Source: Sphingomonas colocasiae (GTDB taxonomy: Bacteria; Pseudomonadota; Alphaproteobacteria; Sphingomonadales; Sphingomonadaceae). Taken from it: 64,000 nt of DNA. Location: positions 930,001 through 994,000 of the forward strand of contig NZ_JAINVV010000004.1 in the NCBI RefSeq assembly GCF_019880585.1. Reading direction: 5' to 3'. The notes under the pieces are model-generated. The model ran no database searches, was not told the origin of the DNA, and saw only the letters and a program-made list of their open reading frames with translations. Each line of letters begins with the position of its first letter. The stretch's first letter is position 1. Below, in pieces: positions 26,678-35,421 of the stretch. The translations under genes were made by a program, and so were the position numbers.

Positions 26678-28174
26678 TTATCTGTCGCCGCGCTTGACGC
26701 CGACGCCCGGAAACAGATTGGGCGTGATCTTGCCGTTTTCCGCCATCACCTTGCCGGCGACCAGCACGTAGCGATAGCCGCTCGATGCCTGGAGCGGCTT
26801 TTCGTAGGTGGCGTTGTCCTTGACGGTATTGGGATCGAAGACACTGATATCGGCATCCGCGCCCACCTGGATGCGACCCTTGCGCGCCATCGCGGGTGCG
26901 ACCTTTTCGAGGCGTTTGGCGGGCATGATCGTCATCTTGGCGAGCGCGGTCTTGAGATCGAGCAATTTGCGCTCGCGCACATAATGGCCGAGCACCCGGC
27001 TGAAGCTGCCGGCGCCGCGCGGGTGGACGTTGGATTCGACCATCGGCATGCCGTCGGATGCGATGCTGACGAAAGGATCCGCCATCGCCGTGTCGATCGC
27101 GACCTGCGGGATCATGAAGATGACCACTTCGCCGCCGGGCTGTTCCTTGCGGTACTTGTTGAAGCTCTCCTCGGTCAGTCGCTCGCCGGTCGCGGACCAC
27201 TGGACATCCTTGTAGGTGATGCCGGAGCGCTGCTGCCAGCCTTCGGAGAAGAACTCGGATCCGAGCGCCGTCGAGCCCGCCTCATAGGGATAGGCTTCGG
27301 TCGTGACGTCGACGCCGTGGCTGGCGGCCCCCTTCAGGATCTCGATCACCGTTGGCGCGTCGCCGAGCGAGGTCGAGGTGACGTGGACAAGCTGCAGCGC
27401 GGCGCCGGTCGACGCGGCGTCGGCGATCAGCTCGTTGGCGACCGCGATCGGCATCCCCGGCGCACGGCTCTGTTCGCGCATGCGGGCATGGACGAAGACC
27501 GGCACGCCGTGTTTCGCGCCCGCCTTGAACGCCTTGTAGATTTCGCGCCGTCCGGTCGCTGGCGTATATTCCAGGCCGATGCCGATGCCGAGTGCGCCGG
27601 CTTCGATTTCCCGCTCCACCGCCGCGACGATCCGGTTCTCCTGCTGCTCATCGGCGGAGGTGACCAGCGCTTGCGGCGAAATGACCAGGGCCGCAGTGGG
27701 GGGCGCGCCCGGCGTGCCGCACCTCTTGTCGCTCAACACCTCGATCCGCGCACACAGGAAGCTGGCGGTCGCGCCATAATGGATCAGCGCCTTGCCCTGC
27801 TTCTCCGCATAGAAATTGGCGACCGGCATCGTGCCGATCTCCATTTCGAACGCGGAGGTCACACCGTCGAGCAACTGGAAGCCCTGGCTTTTCAGGTCCT
27901 GGCCATGGGCGTGATAATCGATGAAGCCCGGCGCCACGACCTGGCCCTTGGCATCGAGCACGCGCTTGCCCTTGAGCGGGCTGGTCGAGATCGCGGCGAT
28001 GGTGCCGCCGTTGATGCCGACATCGGCGACCTCGTCGCGGCCGCTCGCCGGATCGATCACGCGTCCGCCCTTGATGACGATATCGTAATTGGGTTCCTGC
28101 GCCGCGGCAGGCGCGACGGCGATCAGGGGAAGCAGGCAAGCCGCGCCAAGAAATTGTCCAAAACGCATCGTCAT
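26678..28174 (-). CDS. Exported N-acyl-D-amino-acid deacylase-family amidohydrolase
   Basis: A 498-residue metal-dependent amidohydrolase. The N-terminal signal peptide ends at ...VAPAAAQ. The metal-binding HxH is in DYHAHGQD (about H88/H90), a further histidine is in VFVHARMRE and another in LVHVTSTS. The C-terminal composite beta domain contains the usual ADISVFDPNTV segment. The family includes N-acyl-D-glutamate/aspartate deacylases, D-aminoacylases and dihydropyrimidinase relatives. The segment GVTSAFEMEIG, with Glu where D-aminoacylases often have a Cys-containing loop, leans toward the glutamate-type branch. The first start (28174) follows GGGAGA closely, and a second ATG at 28168 has better spacing. 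It is encoded downstream of the GntR regulator. Confidence 0.85.
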   Translation of the reverse strand: MTMRFGQFLGAACLLPLIAVAPAAAQEPNYDIVIKGGRVIDPASGRDEVADVGINGGTIAAISTSPLKGKRVLDAKGQVVAPGFIDYHAHGQDLKSQGFQLLDGVTSAFEMEIGTMPVANFYAEKQGKALIHYGATASFLCARIEVLSDKRCGTPGAPPTAALVISPQALVTSADEQQENRIVAAVEREIEAGALGIGIGLEYTPATGRREIYKAFKAGAKHGVPVFVHARMREQSRAPGMPIAVANELIADAASTGAALQLVHVTSTSLGDAPTVIEILKGAASHGVDVTTEAYPYEAGSTALGSEFFSEGWQQRSGITYKDVQWSATGERLTEESFNKYRKEQPGGEVVIFMIPQVAIDTAMADPFVSIASDGMPMVESNVHPRGAGSFSRVLGHYVRERKLLDLKTALAKMTIMPAKRLEKVAPAMARKGRIQVGADADISVFDPNTVKDNATYEKPLQASSGYRYVLVAGKVMAENGKITPNLFPGVGVKRGDR

Positions 28175-28337
28175 CTTCTCCCTGGATTGATCCACTCAAG
28201 CCGCCCCGGTCGGCATCGGCCGGGCACGCGCTTCAACTGCTTCCAACGACCATCGAAAAGATTTCCGATTCGGTCAATTTTTCTCTGAATGAGATTGTAG
28301 TGATCCGGATCTTCACGATCGCTGTGGACGGCGCAAT

Positions 28338-29687
28338 TCACTGCCCGTCGCGCCGGATCGTCCTCAAGGCTTCCGCGCCCGCTTCCTCCACAACCTGACG
28401 GCCGAGCCTTCCTGCTTTCCCGGGATCGCCCGCCAGGATCGCATCGATGATTTCCCGCCAGGCGCGTGCGGAGGTGAGCCGCCGTTCGGGCGTGACGACG
28501 CCGGCCCAGAGGATCGCGACTTCACCTTCCAGCTCGGCGGCGAGGCGGCCGATCATGATGTTGCCGCCGGCCGCCAGCGTGACCAGCGCCAGCGTGCGTC
28601 GCGCGACGATATAGTTTTCGAATGGGCTGTCCTGGTCCTGCGACAAGGCGTCGAGCAGATCCGCGCCGGCCATCAGTTCGTCGTCGATCCAGGCGGGGCG
28701 ATCGGGGGCCTGTGCCGCCTCCGCCATCTGGACGCCCGACAGCACCGCGCGGATCGCGAACAGATCGGCGACATCGGTCGCATCCAGGCGGCGGACGAAG
28801 ACGCCGCGCCGCCCCTCCATGCTGATCAGGCCGTGGCGGTCGAGCAGGCGGAAAGCCTCGCGGACGGGGCCGCGGCTGGTGCCGAATTCGGCGGCGAGCG
28901 GAAGTTCGCGGATCGGATCGCCGGGCTTGAGCGCGCCGAACTGGATGCGCTGCAATATCGCCGCCGCGACCTGATCGGTGGCGGAGGGCGCGGAGGGGCC
29001 GGTGGCGAGCAGCCGCTGTGCGATCCGCGAGACATAATGGCGGACCTTGCGCGCGGTTCGCCCCTTGTCGATCACCACCGGGGTCACAGCGCCCGGAAGC
29101 TGTGCCGCCTCGCGCCGCGCGGGGGAGCGGCGGGTGGTTTCGAGAAAGCTCGCCGCGACCAGCCGGTCGGCATCGTCGAAACGATCCTGCGCGATGGCGG
29201 CAGCCAGATCGCTCAGCGCGTCGACATCGATCGGGCTGGTACGGCCATGGGCGATCATGCTCATCACGCCCAGCCGCTGCAATATCGCCGCCAATCGCGG
29301 CAGTCCGCTCGCATCGCCGATCAGGGAGAGCGCGGCGCGCAGCCGCAGATAGTCCCGCCACGCGCCCGGCTCGAAATCCACGGATGCGATTGCCGTGTCG
29401 CCCCGCCTGATCTTCGCGCGGTCGATCGCCAGTATGAGCAGCGCCTGCCAGATCGGCCTGATATCGGTGGGATCGGCATCCTGTGGCCGGGCCAGCGTCG
29501 CACCCCGCCGTGAGGACAAGGTCAGCGCGCCGAGTTTGTCGAGCTGGTGCAGCGCTTCGCGGGCCTGGGTGTGGGTCACGCCGAACATATCGACGAACCA
29601 GCGCTCGGCAAGGCGCGCGCCGGGGGCGACCGCGCCTTCGATCATTCGCCGCAGGGCGGCGAAAACCAGATCGTCTTCCTCAGCCAT
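28338..29687 (-). CDS. GntR-family regulator with two HTH modules
   Basis: A 449-residue transcription factor that is about twice the normal FadR/GntR length. The first winged-helix module is at about residues 5-67 (FGVTHTQAREALHQLDKLGAL) and is followed by a helical effector-like region. The second winged-helix is at about 235-303 (FGTSRGPVREAFRLLDRHGLI), followed by a second helical FCD-type domain (about 305-440). This is either a gene duplication or a fusion of two regulators in one chain. The ligand is unknown. It lies within the amidohydrolase/dioxygenase/transporter cluster and is likely its regulator. A nested palindrome occurs in its 5' region (see 29739). Confidence 0.82.
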   Translation of the reverse strand: MAEEDDLVFAALRRMIEGAVAPGARLAERWFVDMFGVTHTQAREALHQLDKLGALTLSSRRGATLARPQDADPTDIRPIWQALLILAIDRAKIRRGDTAIASVDFEPGAWRDYLRLRAALSLIGDASGLPRLAAILQRLGVMSMIAHGRTSPIDVDALSDLAAAIAQDRFDDADRLVAASFLETTRRSPARREAAQLPGAVTPVVIDKGRTARKVRHYVSRIAQRLLATGPSAPSATDQVAAAILQRIQFGALKPGDPIRELPLAAEFGTSRGPVREAFRLLDRHGLISMEGRRGVFVRRLDATDVADLFAIRAVLSGVQMAEAAQAPDRPAWIDDELMAGADLLDALSQDQDSPFENYIVARRTLALVTLAAGGNIMIGRLAAELEGEVAILWAGVVTPERRLTSARAWREIIDAILAGDPGKAGRLGRQVVEEAGAEALRTIRRDGQ

Positions 29688-29738
29688 TCATGATCCGCTG
29701 GTCACGCTCCGTCGGTCGATTCGGACGTGTCTAGACCT

Positions 29739-29796
29739 AGAGTGATTTCGAGGCAGGTGGAATCACCTGCCGACTGGGAAATCACGGCAAACCAAG
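29739..29796. promoter_or_regulatory. Nested palindromic element, copy A
   Basis: An outer dyad GTGATTTC/GAAATCAC encloses a perfect inner dyad GGCAGGTG/CACCTGCC with a 4-base spacer. It lies 52 bases upstream of the GntR start. A second copy (32851-32908) matches with 2 mismatches in the first 34 bases. Both copies have the same orientation and lie in the regulatory gaps of one cluster. It could be the GntR operator or a dispersed repeat. Confidence 0.65.
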
Positions 29797-29844
29797 GACA
29801 ATCGGATGCGATCCGGTTCAGCTCGAGCCGGATCTCGTCCGATC

Positions 29845-30627
29845 CTAGCGGTCATCGAAGCGCGGCGTCCGTTTCCCGAGAAAAGCGGCGACGCCTTCCT
29901 CGAAATCATGGCTGAGCGTGGTCAGCAGAAACTGGTCGCGATCCATGTGATTGACCGCCGCGTGCAGCGCGCCGGATGTGCGGTTGACCGCTTCCTTGGT
30001 CATCCGCACGGGCATGGGGGGCAGGGCGGCGATGCGCTCGGCCCATCGCAGCGCCAGATCCAGAGCCCCGCCGCGGTCCGCGCCGGCATCGGCCAATCCC
30101 CAGTCCAGCGCTTGCGTGGCGGCGACGGCATCGCCGAACACTGTGATACGCTTGGCGCGGGCCGGGCCGACCAGTGCGGTCAGGCGCGGCAATGTCTGCC
30201 AGCTCATGTTCATGCCCAGCGCGATTTCGGGGAGGCGGAGCGTGGCGTCCGCGCCCATGATCCGGAAATCGCAGGCGAGGGCCAGCGCGAAGGCGCCGCC
30301 GATGCAATAGCCATCGATCGCGCAGATGGTGATCGCCTCTATCTCCTCCCAGGCGCGGCACAGGTCGGGGCCGGCGCGAAGGGCCTGGCGGCGCTCGATC
30401 AGTGTCGCATCCTCCGCGACCGCCGGTGTGGCGAGGTCGATCCCGCACGAGAAGATCGTGTCGCCCCCGCTCAGGATCACGGCGCGGATATCGGCGCGCG
30501 CGCCGAGATCGCGGGCGATGGTGGTGAGCGCAGCGATCGTCGCCGGGTCGAGCGCATTGCGCTTTTGCGGCCGGTCGATGCGGACGATGTGGATGCCCGC
30601 CGCATGCTCCTCCAGGGTGACGCTCAA
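29845..30627 (-). CDS. Enoyl-CoA hydratase/isomerase-family protein
   Basis: A 260-residue crotonase-fold protein. The first oxyanion-hole and acyl-CoA segment is SCGIDLATPAV, and the second is IDGYCIGGAFALALACDFRIMG. The usual acid/base glutamate in crotonases follows the second segment. Here LPEIALGMNMSW carries a glutamate at the expected place, so activity is plausible. The start is a TTG whose last two bases are the first two of the TGA stop of the TauD gene (TTGA, 3-base overlap). A longer frame upstream lies within the TauD gene and was rejected. Translational coupling to TauD is likely. Substrate is unknown. Confidence 0.85.
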   Translation of the reverse strand: MSVTLEEHAAGIHIVRIDRPQKRNALDPATIAALTTIARDLGARADIRAVILSGGDTIFSCGIDLATPAVAEDATLIERRQALRAGPDLCRAWEEIEAITICAIDGYCIGGAFALALACDFRIMGADATLRLPEIALGMNMSWQTLPRLTALVGPARAKRITVFGDAVAATQALDWGLADAGADRGGALDLALRWAERIAALPPMPVRMTKEAVNRTSGALHAAVNHMDRDQFLLTTLSHDFEEGVAAFLGKRTPRFDDR

Positions 30628-31493
30628 AAGGGCCGATCCCCCTTGATCGTCACGCGGTTGCCATAGCGCCGCGCCGGCCAATAATCCCAGATCGCATGAT
30701 GCTGGGCGCAGCGATTGTCCCACAGCGCGACGCTGCCCGGCGTCCAGCGGAAGCGGCACTGGAACAGCGGATGCGCGAGATGCTGGAACAGATAGCGCAG
30801 CACGGCGTCGCTCTCGTCCGCCTGCATGTCCAGGATATGCGTGGTGAAACCGGCATTGACGAACAGCGCCTTGCGTCCGGTGACGGGATGGGTGCGCACC
30901 ACCGGATGGATCGCGCGCGGATAGCTCGGCCGGTCGGCGACGCCCAGATCGGCATAGAGGCCGCGATAGACATGTTCGCCGTCATGCACCGCGCGCAGGC
31001 CCTCCAGCCGCGCCTTCATGCCGTCCGACAGCGTCTCATAGGCCGCGTACATATTGGCGAACAGCGTGTCGCCGCCGATGTCCGGACAGGTGCGGATATG
31101 CAGGATGCTGCCGAGCGGCGGTTCGGCGTCGCATGACACGTCCGAATGCCAGCCCTCGCCATTGGCGCGCGCACTGTTCTCGTCGGCGGCGATGATCATC
31201 AGTTCGGGGTGGCCGGCCTCGCTGGGCGCCGCGGGGTGGATATGGAGTTCGCCGAAACGCCTGCCGAACGCGATATGCGCATCCGGGGTCAGCCGCTGAT
31301 CGCGAAAGAAGATCACCAGATTTTCGGCGAAGGCGCGCTCGATCTCGGCGAAGGCGGCGGGCGCGATCTCCCCCGCCAGATCGACGCCCTCGATCTCGGC
31401 GCCGATCGCGGGTGTGAGCTTGCGGACGCCGATATGGCGGTAGGCATCACCCACCGGGGCGACATTGGCGATATGGACGCGTCTTTCGATCAT
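30624..31493 (-). CDS. TauD/TfdA-family Fe(II)/2-oxoglutarate dioxygenase
   Basis: A 289-residue dioxygenase. The iron-binding facial triad is seen as H116 and D118 in GWHSDVSC and H265 in CAQHHAIWDYWP, and the 2-oxoglutarate-binding arginine is probably R276 or R280. Family members hydroxylate taurine, 2,4-D-type acids, alkyl sulfates and related small organic acids. No sulfonate transporter is adjacent, so taurine is not specifically indicated. The ATG at 31493 overlaps the MFS stop by 4 bases (ATGA). A longer open frame runs upstream through the MFS gene in another register but does not look coding. Confidence 0.92.
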   Translation of the reverse strand: MIERRVHIANVAPVGDAYRHIGVRKLTPAIGAEIEGVDLAGEIAPAAFAEIERAFAENLVIFFRDQRLTPDAHIAFGRRFGELHIHPAAPSEAGHPELMIIAADENSARANGEGWHSDVSCDAEPPLGSILHIRTCPDIGGDTLFANMYAAYETLSDGMKARLEGLRAVHDGEHVYRGLYADLGVADRPSYPRAIHPVVRTHPVTGRKALFVNAGFTTHILDMQADESDAVLRYLFQHLAHPLFQCRFRWTPGSVALWDNRCAQHHAIWDYWPARRYGNRVTIKGDRPF

Positions 31494-32761
31494 GGCTCCG
31501 CTCGCGCGGGATCGGCGCCGAGCGCGCTTGCCGCGCGCCAATAGGCGAAACCCGCCAATAGGTTGAAGATGAAGATGCCCGCGATCGCGACGCCCAGCGC
31601 ACGGACGCCCAGATCCGGCGACAGTCCGTCGCTGATCATGCCGATCAGCAATGGACCCAGGCCGAGCCCGACCAGATTCTGCACGAAGATCATCAGCGCC
31701 GCCGCGCTCGCGCGCTCGCCGGGATGCGCGACGCCCTGGACGAGCGCGTAGGTGGAGGGCTGGTAGAGGAAATTGAGGAAGGTCGCGAGCGCCGCGCCGG
31801 CCAGCGCCAGTTCGTAATCGCCGGTCAGATAGGCGGGCGCGCCGACCGCGGCAGCGATCAATACGGTGATCGCGGGCCACCATCCCAGCCAGCGCCGGTC
31901 GCGTCGCGCCAGCCGGTCGCCGATCGCGCCGCCCGCCAGGCTGCCCAGCGCGCCCGCGACGAGCCCGATCATGCCGAGCAGCAGCCCGGCCTGCGCGATC
32001 GACAGGCCATGGCCACGCACGAACCAGGGGATCGCCCAGGCGCCCAGCCCATAGGTAACGACCAGATGGAGCGCCGAGCCCGAGATGCACCAGGTGAAGG
32101 CGCGGTTGGCAAGCAGTCCGCGATAGACGCTCCATGCGGTCTCGGCGCGTGGCGGCGCGATGCGGGGCGGCTCCTTGATCGTCAGCCGGACGATCAGCGC
32201 GACGGCGATGCCCGGCAGCCCGATCGCAGCGAAGGCCCAGCGCCAGCCATGATGCTGCGCCACATAGCCGCCCAGGGCGGAGGCGAGGAAGGCGCCCAGC
32301 GAAATGCCCGTCACCAGCACCGCGAAGGCGGTGCCGCGATTGCGGGCAGGCACGCTGTCGGCGATCAGCGAGTGGGTGCAGGGTGCATAGCCGGCCTCGC
32401 CCGCCGCCACACCGGCACGGGCCAGCAACAGCGTCCAGAAACCGGTCGCCAACCCGCACAGGCTGGCCATCGCGCTCCAGATCGTCAGGCAGATCGCCAG
32501 GATGTTGCGCCGGTTGAACCGGTCCGCCAGCCGCGCGATCGGCAGACCGAGTGGGGGATAGACGAGCGCGAAGGCGGTGCCGCCGAGCAAGCCGATCATC
32601 GTGTCCGACAGGCCGAACTCGCGCTTGATCGGTTCGGCGATGACGCCGATGATCTGCCGGTCCGCCATGTTGAGCGTCGACACGAGCAGCATGATCAGCA
32701 GGAAATAGGCGGTGCGCGCGCGTCCCGGTTCCTCGGTGGGGAGAGACGCATTCACCGTCAT
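31490..32761 (-). CDS. Major facilitator superfamily transporter
   Basis: A 423-residue inner-membrane carrier with about 12 hydrophobic segments. The N-terminal half holds the MFS loop signature LPIARLADRFNRRNILAICL, and a second copy-type motif GAIGDRLARRDRRWLG appears in the second half. A hydrophobic gene first in a unit with TauD and enoyl-CoA hydratase suggests uptake of the substrate metabolised by the cluster. GGAGGGG lies upstream of the ATG. Substrate class is not predictable. Confidence 0.9.
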   Translation of the reverse strand: MTVNASLPTEEPGRARTAYFLLIMLLVSTLNMADRQIIGVIAEPIKREFGLSDTMIGLLGGTAFALVYPPLGLPIARLADRFNRRNILAICLTIWSAMASLCGLATGFWTLLLARAGVAAGEAGYAPCTHSLIADSVPARNRGTAFAVLVTGISLGAFLASALGGYVAQHHGWRWAFAAIGLPGIAVALIVRLTIKEPPRIAPPRAETAWSVYRGLLANRAFTWCISGSALHLVVTYGLGAWAIPWFVRGHGLSIAQAGLLLGMIGLVAGALGSLAGGAIGDRLARRDRRWLGWWPAITVLIAAAVGAPAYLTGDYELALAGAALATFLNFLYQPSTYALVQGVAHPGERASAAALMIFVQNLVGLGLGPLLIGMISDGLSPDLGVRALGVAIAGIFIFNLLAGFAYWRAASALGADPARAEP

Positions 32762-32850
32762 GATCGCTTTTCCCCTCCACCGGATTCACGCACAACCATA
32801 TTGCGAATGTCGATTATTGACAATAATGCTCGCGGGGACGATGCGATGCA

Positions 32851-32908
32851 AGAGTGATTTCAAGGCAGGTGCAATCACCTGCCGGATCGGAAATCGCGAC
32901 AAACAAAC
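32851..32908. promoter_or_regulatory. Nested palindromic element, copy B
   Basis: The same nested dyad as copy A (29739-29796): an inner perfect GGCAGGTG/CACCTGCC, and an outer GTGATTTC with one mismatch in the mirror (GAAATCGC). It lies between divergent genes, 90 bases before the MFS start and 28 bases before the M28-like start, and is well placed to control both. Confidence 0.65.
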
Positions 32909-32935
32909 GAATGTCCAAGTGGATGAATCGTCAAG

Positions 32936-34117
32936 ATGATCGATGCTCTTTCCCGTCTTCTCGATCGCTATGCCGGTTTCGGCCGCAAGGCTTCCGGTGG
33001 CGCGGGAGACGATGCCTGCGGCGCCTGGCTGGAGGCCGAAATGGCGGCGATCGGGTTCGCGACCGAGCGCCGCTATTTCGACATGAGCTGGTTCGATGCG
33101 GATCGGGCGGACCTGTCGGTTGCCGGGCTCTCGGTGCCTCTGCTCCCGCATCTCGACTGGTCCGGAACCGTTGCCGGTCGCATGCTGCCGTGCTGGCCCG
33201 ATATGGCGGTGCAGAATGTGGCGGATCGCATCGTCCTGCTTCATCTGCCTTTCGAGCGCTGGTCCGACAGCGCCGACCGGCGGATCGCGCGGCAGGTCGA
33301 TCCGCTGCTTGGCCGCGGCGCGGCGGCGATCATTCTTGTGACAACCGGGCCGACCGGCCAGCCGCTCGCGCTCAATATCGGGGATGGCGACGTGGCGCCC
33401 CTTCCGGCGGCGATCATGGGATCGCGCGATGCGGCGGCGATCTCCGCCATGGCGGGTGCGGAGGCGGTGCTGACCGTGCAGGGGCGGGGTGGTCGCCGGC
33501 CCGCCTATAATCTGGTCGCGCGGCTCGATCGGGGGCATGCGCGGGATCTGGTCGTCTCGACTCCGCGCTCGGGCTGGTTCGACTGTGTCGGCGAACGCGG
33601 CCCCGGCATCGCGATCTGGCGCATGCTCGCCGAAGCCCTTGCCCGCGACGATCCCGGCGCCAATCTCGTCTTTGTGTGCGCAAGCGGGCATGAGCGCGGC
33701 TATGCCGGCATGTCCGCCTATCTGTCGGATGGCGCGCCATCGATCGACCGGACGGCCTTCTGGCTGCATCTCGGCGCGAATTGCGCGGCGCGCGACTGGC
33801 ATCGCTCCGATGAATGGCTGATGCCCTTGCCCAGCGCGGATCCGCATCGCTTCCTTGTCGCGTCCCCGGCGCATGTGGAGGTGGCGCGTCCATATTTTGC
33901 CGGATTGAGCGGGCTGGAATGCCCGTATCCGGGCGATGGCGCAGCCGCGGGCGAGACCGGCCGGATCATGGCCGCCGGCTATCCAGATGTCGCCGGCATC
34001 TTCGGCGGGCATCTTCTCCACCATTGCGCGGATGATGATCTGCGCGCCATCGATGTCAGGCTCGTCCGCCCGGTGCTGGATGCGTGCGAGGCATTTCTTC
34101 GCAGGGCACTCGCCTGA
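32936..34117 (+). CDS. M28-like peptidase-fold protein lacking canonical zinc ligands
   Basis: A 393-residue protein with an M28 aminopeptidase-like layout: an N-terminal part, a PA-type insertion (about 55-165) and a C-terminal alpha/beta region. The usual ligand positions appear substituted: the HxD segment reads STPRSGWFD, the DNGSG segment reads GERGPG, the EE pair reads GHERGYAG, and the NxD segment reads LHLGAN. These are pattern judgements without an alignment. It may be a non-catalytic homologue or a hydrolase with changed metal use. No signal peptide is seen. It is divergent from the MFS-TauD-ECH operon and shares the palindrome gap with it. Confidence 0.65.
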   Translation: MIDALSRLLDRYAGFGRKASGGAGDDACGAWLEAEMAAIGFATERRYFDMSWFDADRADLSVAGLSVPLLPHLDWSGTVAGRMLPCWPDMAVQNVADRIVLLHLPFERWSDSADRRIARQVDPLLGRGAAAIILVTTGPTGQPLALNIGDGDVAPLPAAIMGSRDAAAISAMAGAEAVLTVQGRGGRRPAYNLVARLDRGHARDLVVSTPRSGWFDCVGERGPGIAIWRMLAEALARDDPGANLVFVCASGHERGYAGMSAYLSDGAPSIDRTAFWLHLGANCAARDWHRSDEWLMPLPSADPHRFLVASPAHVEVARPYFAGLSGLECPYPGDGAAAGETGRIMAAGYPDVAGIFGGHLLHHCADDDLRAIDVRLVRPVLDACEAFLRRALA

Positions 34118-34302
34118 ATCCGCAATATTGGTGATAATTGCCGATATTTGGTAAAATGCATTGAGGGTGCCGCCGGTCGCTTGGAGCTTTTGCGAGGCGG
34201 AAATGGCGAAAAACCTGACTTTCGCGAAATTGGCACGGTCCGTGCTGAAGGGGTTGCAAGAGCGGCGGGATGTTCTCCGCCCCTGGCAACGGAGTTCAGT
34301 CG

Positions 34303-34626
34303 ATGGAAGCGCAACAGTCCCTTTTTGCCCGCAGCGATACGCTTTTCGGCATTTGCGAGGCGCTCGGTCAGGATTTCGGTTTCAACCCGAACTATCTGCG
34401 CGTGGCATTGGCTGCGGTGGTGATCTGGAGCCCGGTCGGCGCGATTGCCGGATATGCCGCTGCCGGCGCGGTGGTGCTGCTGTCGCGCCTGGTCTTCCCG
34501 GCGCCGCGTTCGGCTCAGGCCGACCAGACGGATACGCAGGACGAGATCGCGACGCCGGCGATGCTGCCCGCGCCGCGCGGACGCAGCGAAGTCGCCGATG
34601 CGGAGATGTTGCCGATCGCCGCTTGA
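34303..34626 (+). CDS. PspC-domain membrane protein
   Basis: A 107-residue protein with an N-terminal PspC domain (FARSDTLFGICEALGQDFGFNPNYLRVALA) and one or two membrane segments at about 40-66. PspC-family proteins sense envelope stress or interact with it. The C-terminal tail is cytoplasmic or periplasmic and polar. The start was set at the ATG preceded by GGAG at 9 bases. A longer upstream frame lacks this support. No pspA or pspB gene is nearby, so it acts outside a full psp operon here. Confidence 0.82.
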   Translation: MEAQQSLFARSDTLFGICEALGQDFGFNPNYLRVALAAVVIWSPVGAIAGYAAAGAVVLLSRLVFPAPRSAQADQTDTQDEIATPAMLPAPRGRSEVADAEMLPIAA

Positions 34627-34669
34627 CCTTTTCCTTACGGTGCGATGACCCCAGCATCGCCCGCACCAT

Positions 34670-34702
34670 GCCCGTCCCTGCCAAGGCAGGGGCGGGCTTT
34701 TT
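34670..34702 (+). terminator. Rho-independent terminator after the PspC gene
   Basis: GCCCGTCCCTGCC pairs with GGCAGGGGCGGGC (one G-U pair) around a two-base AA turn, and TTTTT follows directly. This is a classic intrinsic terminator. Confidence 0.85.
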
Positions 34703-34793
34703 CGTATCGGTCCCGGTTCAACGCCGGTTCAGCCGTCGGCATGGAACCTTGCGGGCCTTCGGAGCGCTATCGGCGCAGGATTGGAGACAGATC

Positions 34794-35294
34794 GTGAAGA
34801 CCAGGCTTATCATCATCGCCGCAACGCTGGCCGCCGGCAGCGCGGCGCCCGCGCTCGCACAAACCCGCGCCGATCAGGAGCGGTGGGATGCGGCCCAGGC
34901 GCGCTATCAGGCCGAATCGGATCGGTACCAGCGCGAGCGCGAACTCTATTATGAAGCGCGTGATCGCGATCGCAGTTATCGTGCGCGCCCGCGCTACGAG
35001 GACGATCGCTACGCCACCGATTACGACGCTTCGCGCTATTATCGCGACGATCCGCGCTACACCGAACGGCGGCTCGGTTCGAACGACGAAGTCTATCGCG
35101 GTTCGGATGGCCGCTATTATTGCAAGCGCAGCGACGGCACGACCGGGCTGATCGTCGGCGCCGCCGCCGGCGGCTTGCTCGGCAACGTCATCGATGGCGG
35201 CCGCCGCCGCACCGGTGGAACGCTGATCGGCGGTGCGCTGGGCGCATTGCTCGGCCGTTCGGTCGAACAGAATAATGATATCCGCTGCCGCTGA
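34794..35294 (+). CDS. Glycine-zipper 2TM-domain surface protein
   Basis: A 166-residue exported protein. The signal peptide ends at ...APALAQ. It is followed by an Arg/Tyr/Asp-rich charged region (about 30-100). The C-terminal glycine-zipper (GLIVGAAAGGLLGNVIDGG... GGTLIGGALGALLGRSVEQ) is typical of Rickettsia 17-kDa antigen-type outer-membrane proteins. The GTG start at 34794 has GGAGA six bases upstream and makes the signal peptide start directly. The longer frame upstream has no signal peptide at its start. Function is unknown. Confidence 0.85.
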   Translation: MKTRLIIIAATLAAGSAAPALAQTRADQERWDAAQARYQAESDRYQRERELYYEARDRDRSYRARPRYEDDRYATDYDASRYYRDDPRYTERRLGSNDEVYRGSDGRYYCKRSDGTTGLIVGAAAGGLLGNVIDGGRRRTGGTLIGGALGALLGRSVEQNNDIRCR

Positions 35295-35306
35295 ACCCGC
35301 GATATC

Positions 35307-35338
35307 GAACCCGATCCGCGCCGTTGCGGATCGGGTTC
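35307..35338 (+). terminator. Hairpin after the glycine-zipper gene
   Basis: A perfect 13-bp stem, GAACCCGATCCGC/GCGGATCGGGTTC, with a six-base loop, 12 bases after the stop. The following bases (GCCTCTCG) are not a strong T-tract, so it is a likely but not certain terminator. Confidence 0.6.
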
Positions 35339-35421
35339 GCCTCTCGTCGGAACCGGCCTGATGCGCTAACCGGTGCACGTGGTGCGGGGTGATTCCCGGC
35401 ATCGGGTTCAGGGAGAGTGGG

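Noticed and set aside
30624-32795. Single 723-codon frame spanning the MFS and TauD region
   Set aside because: Only the last 289 codons look like a real protein. The rest overlaps the MFS gene in another register and is Arg-rich noise.
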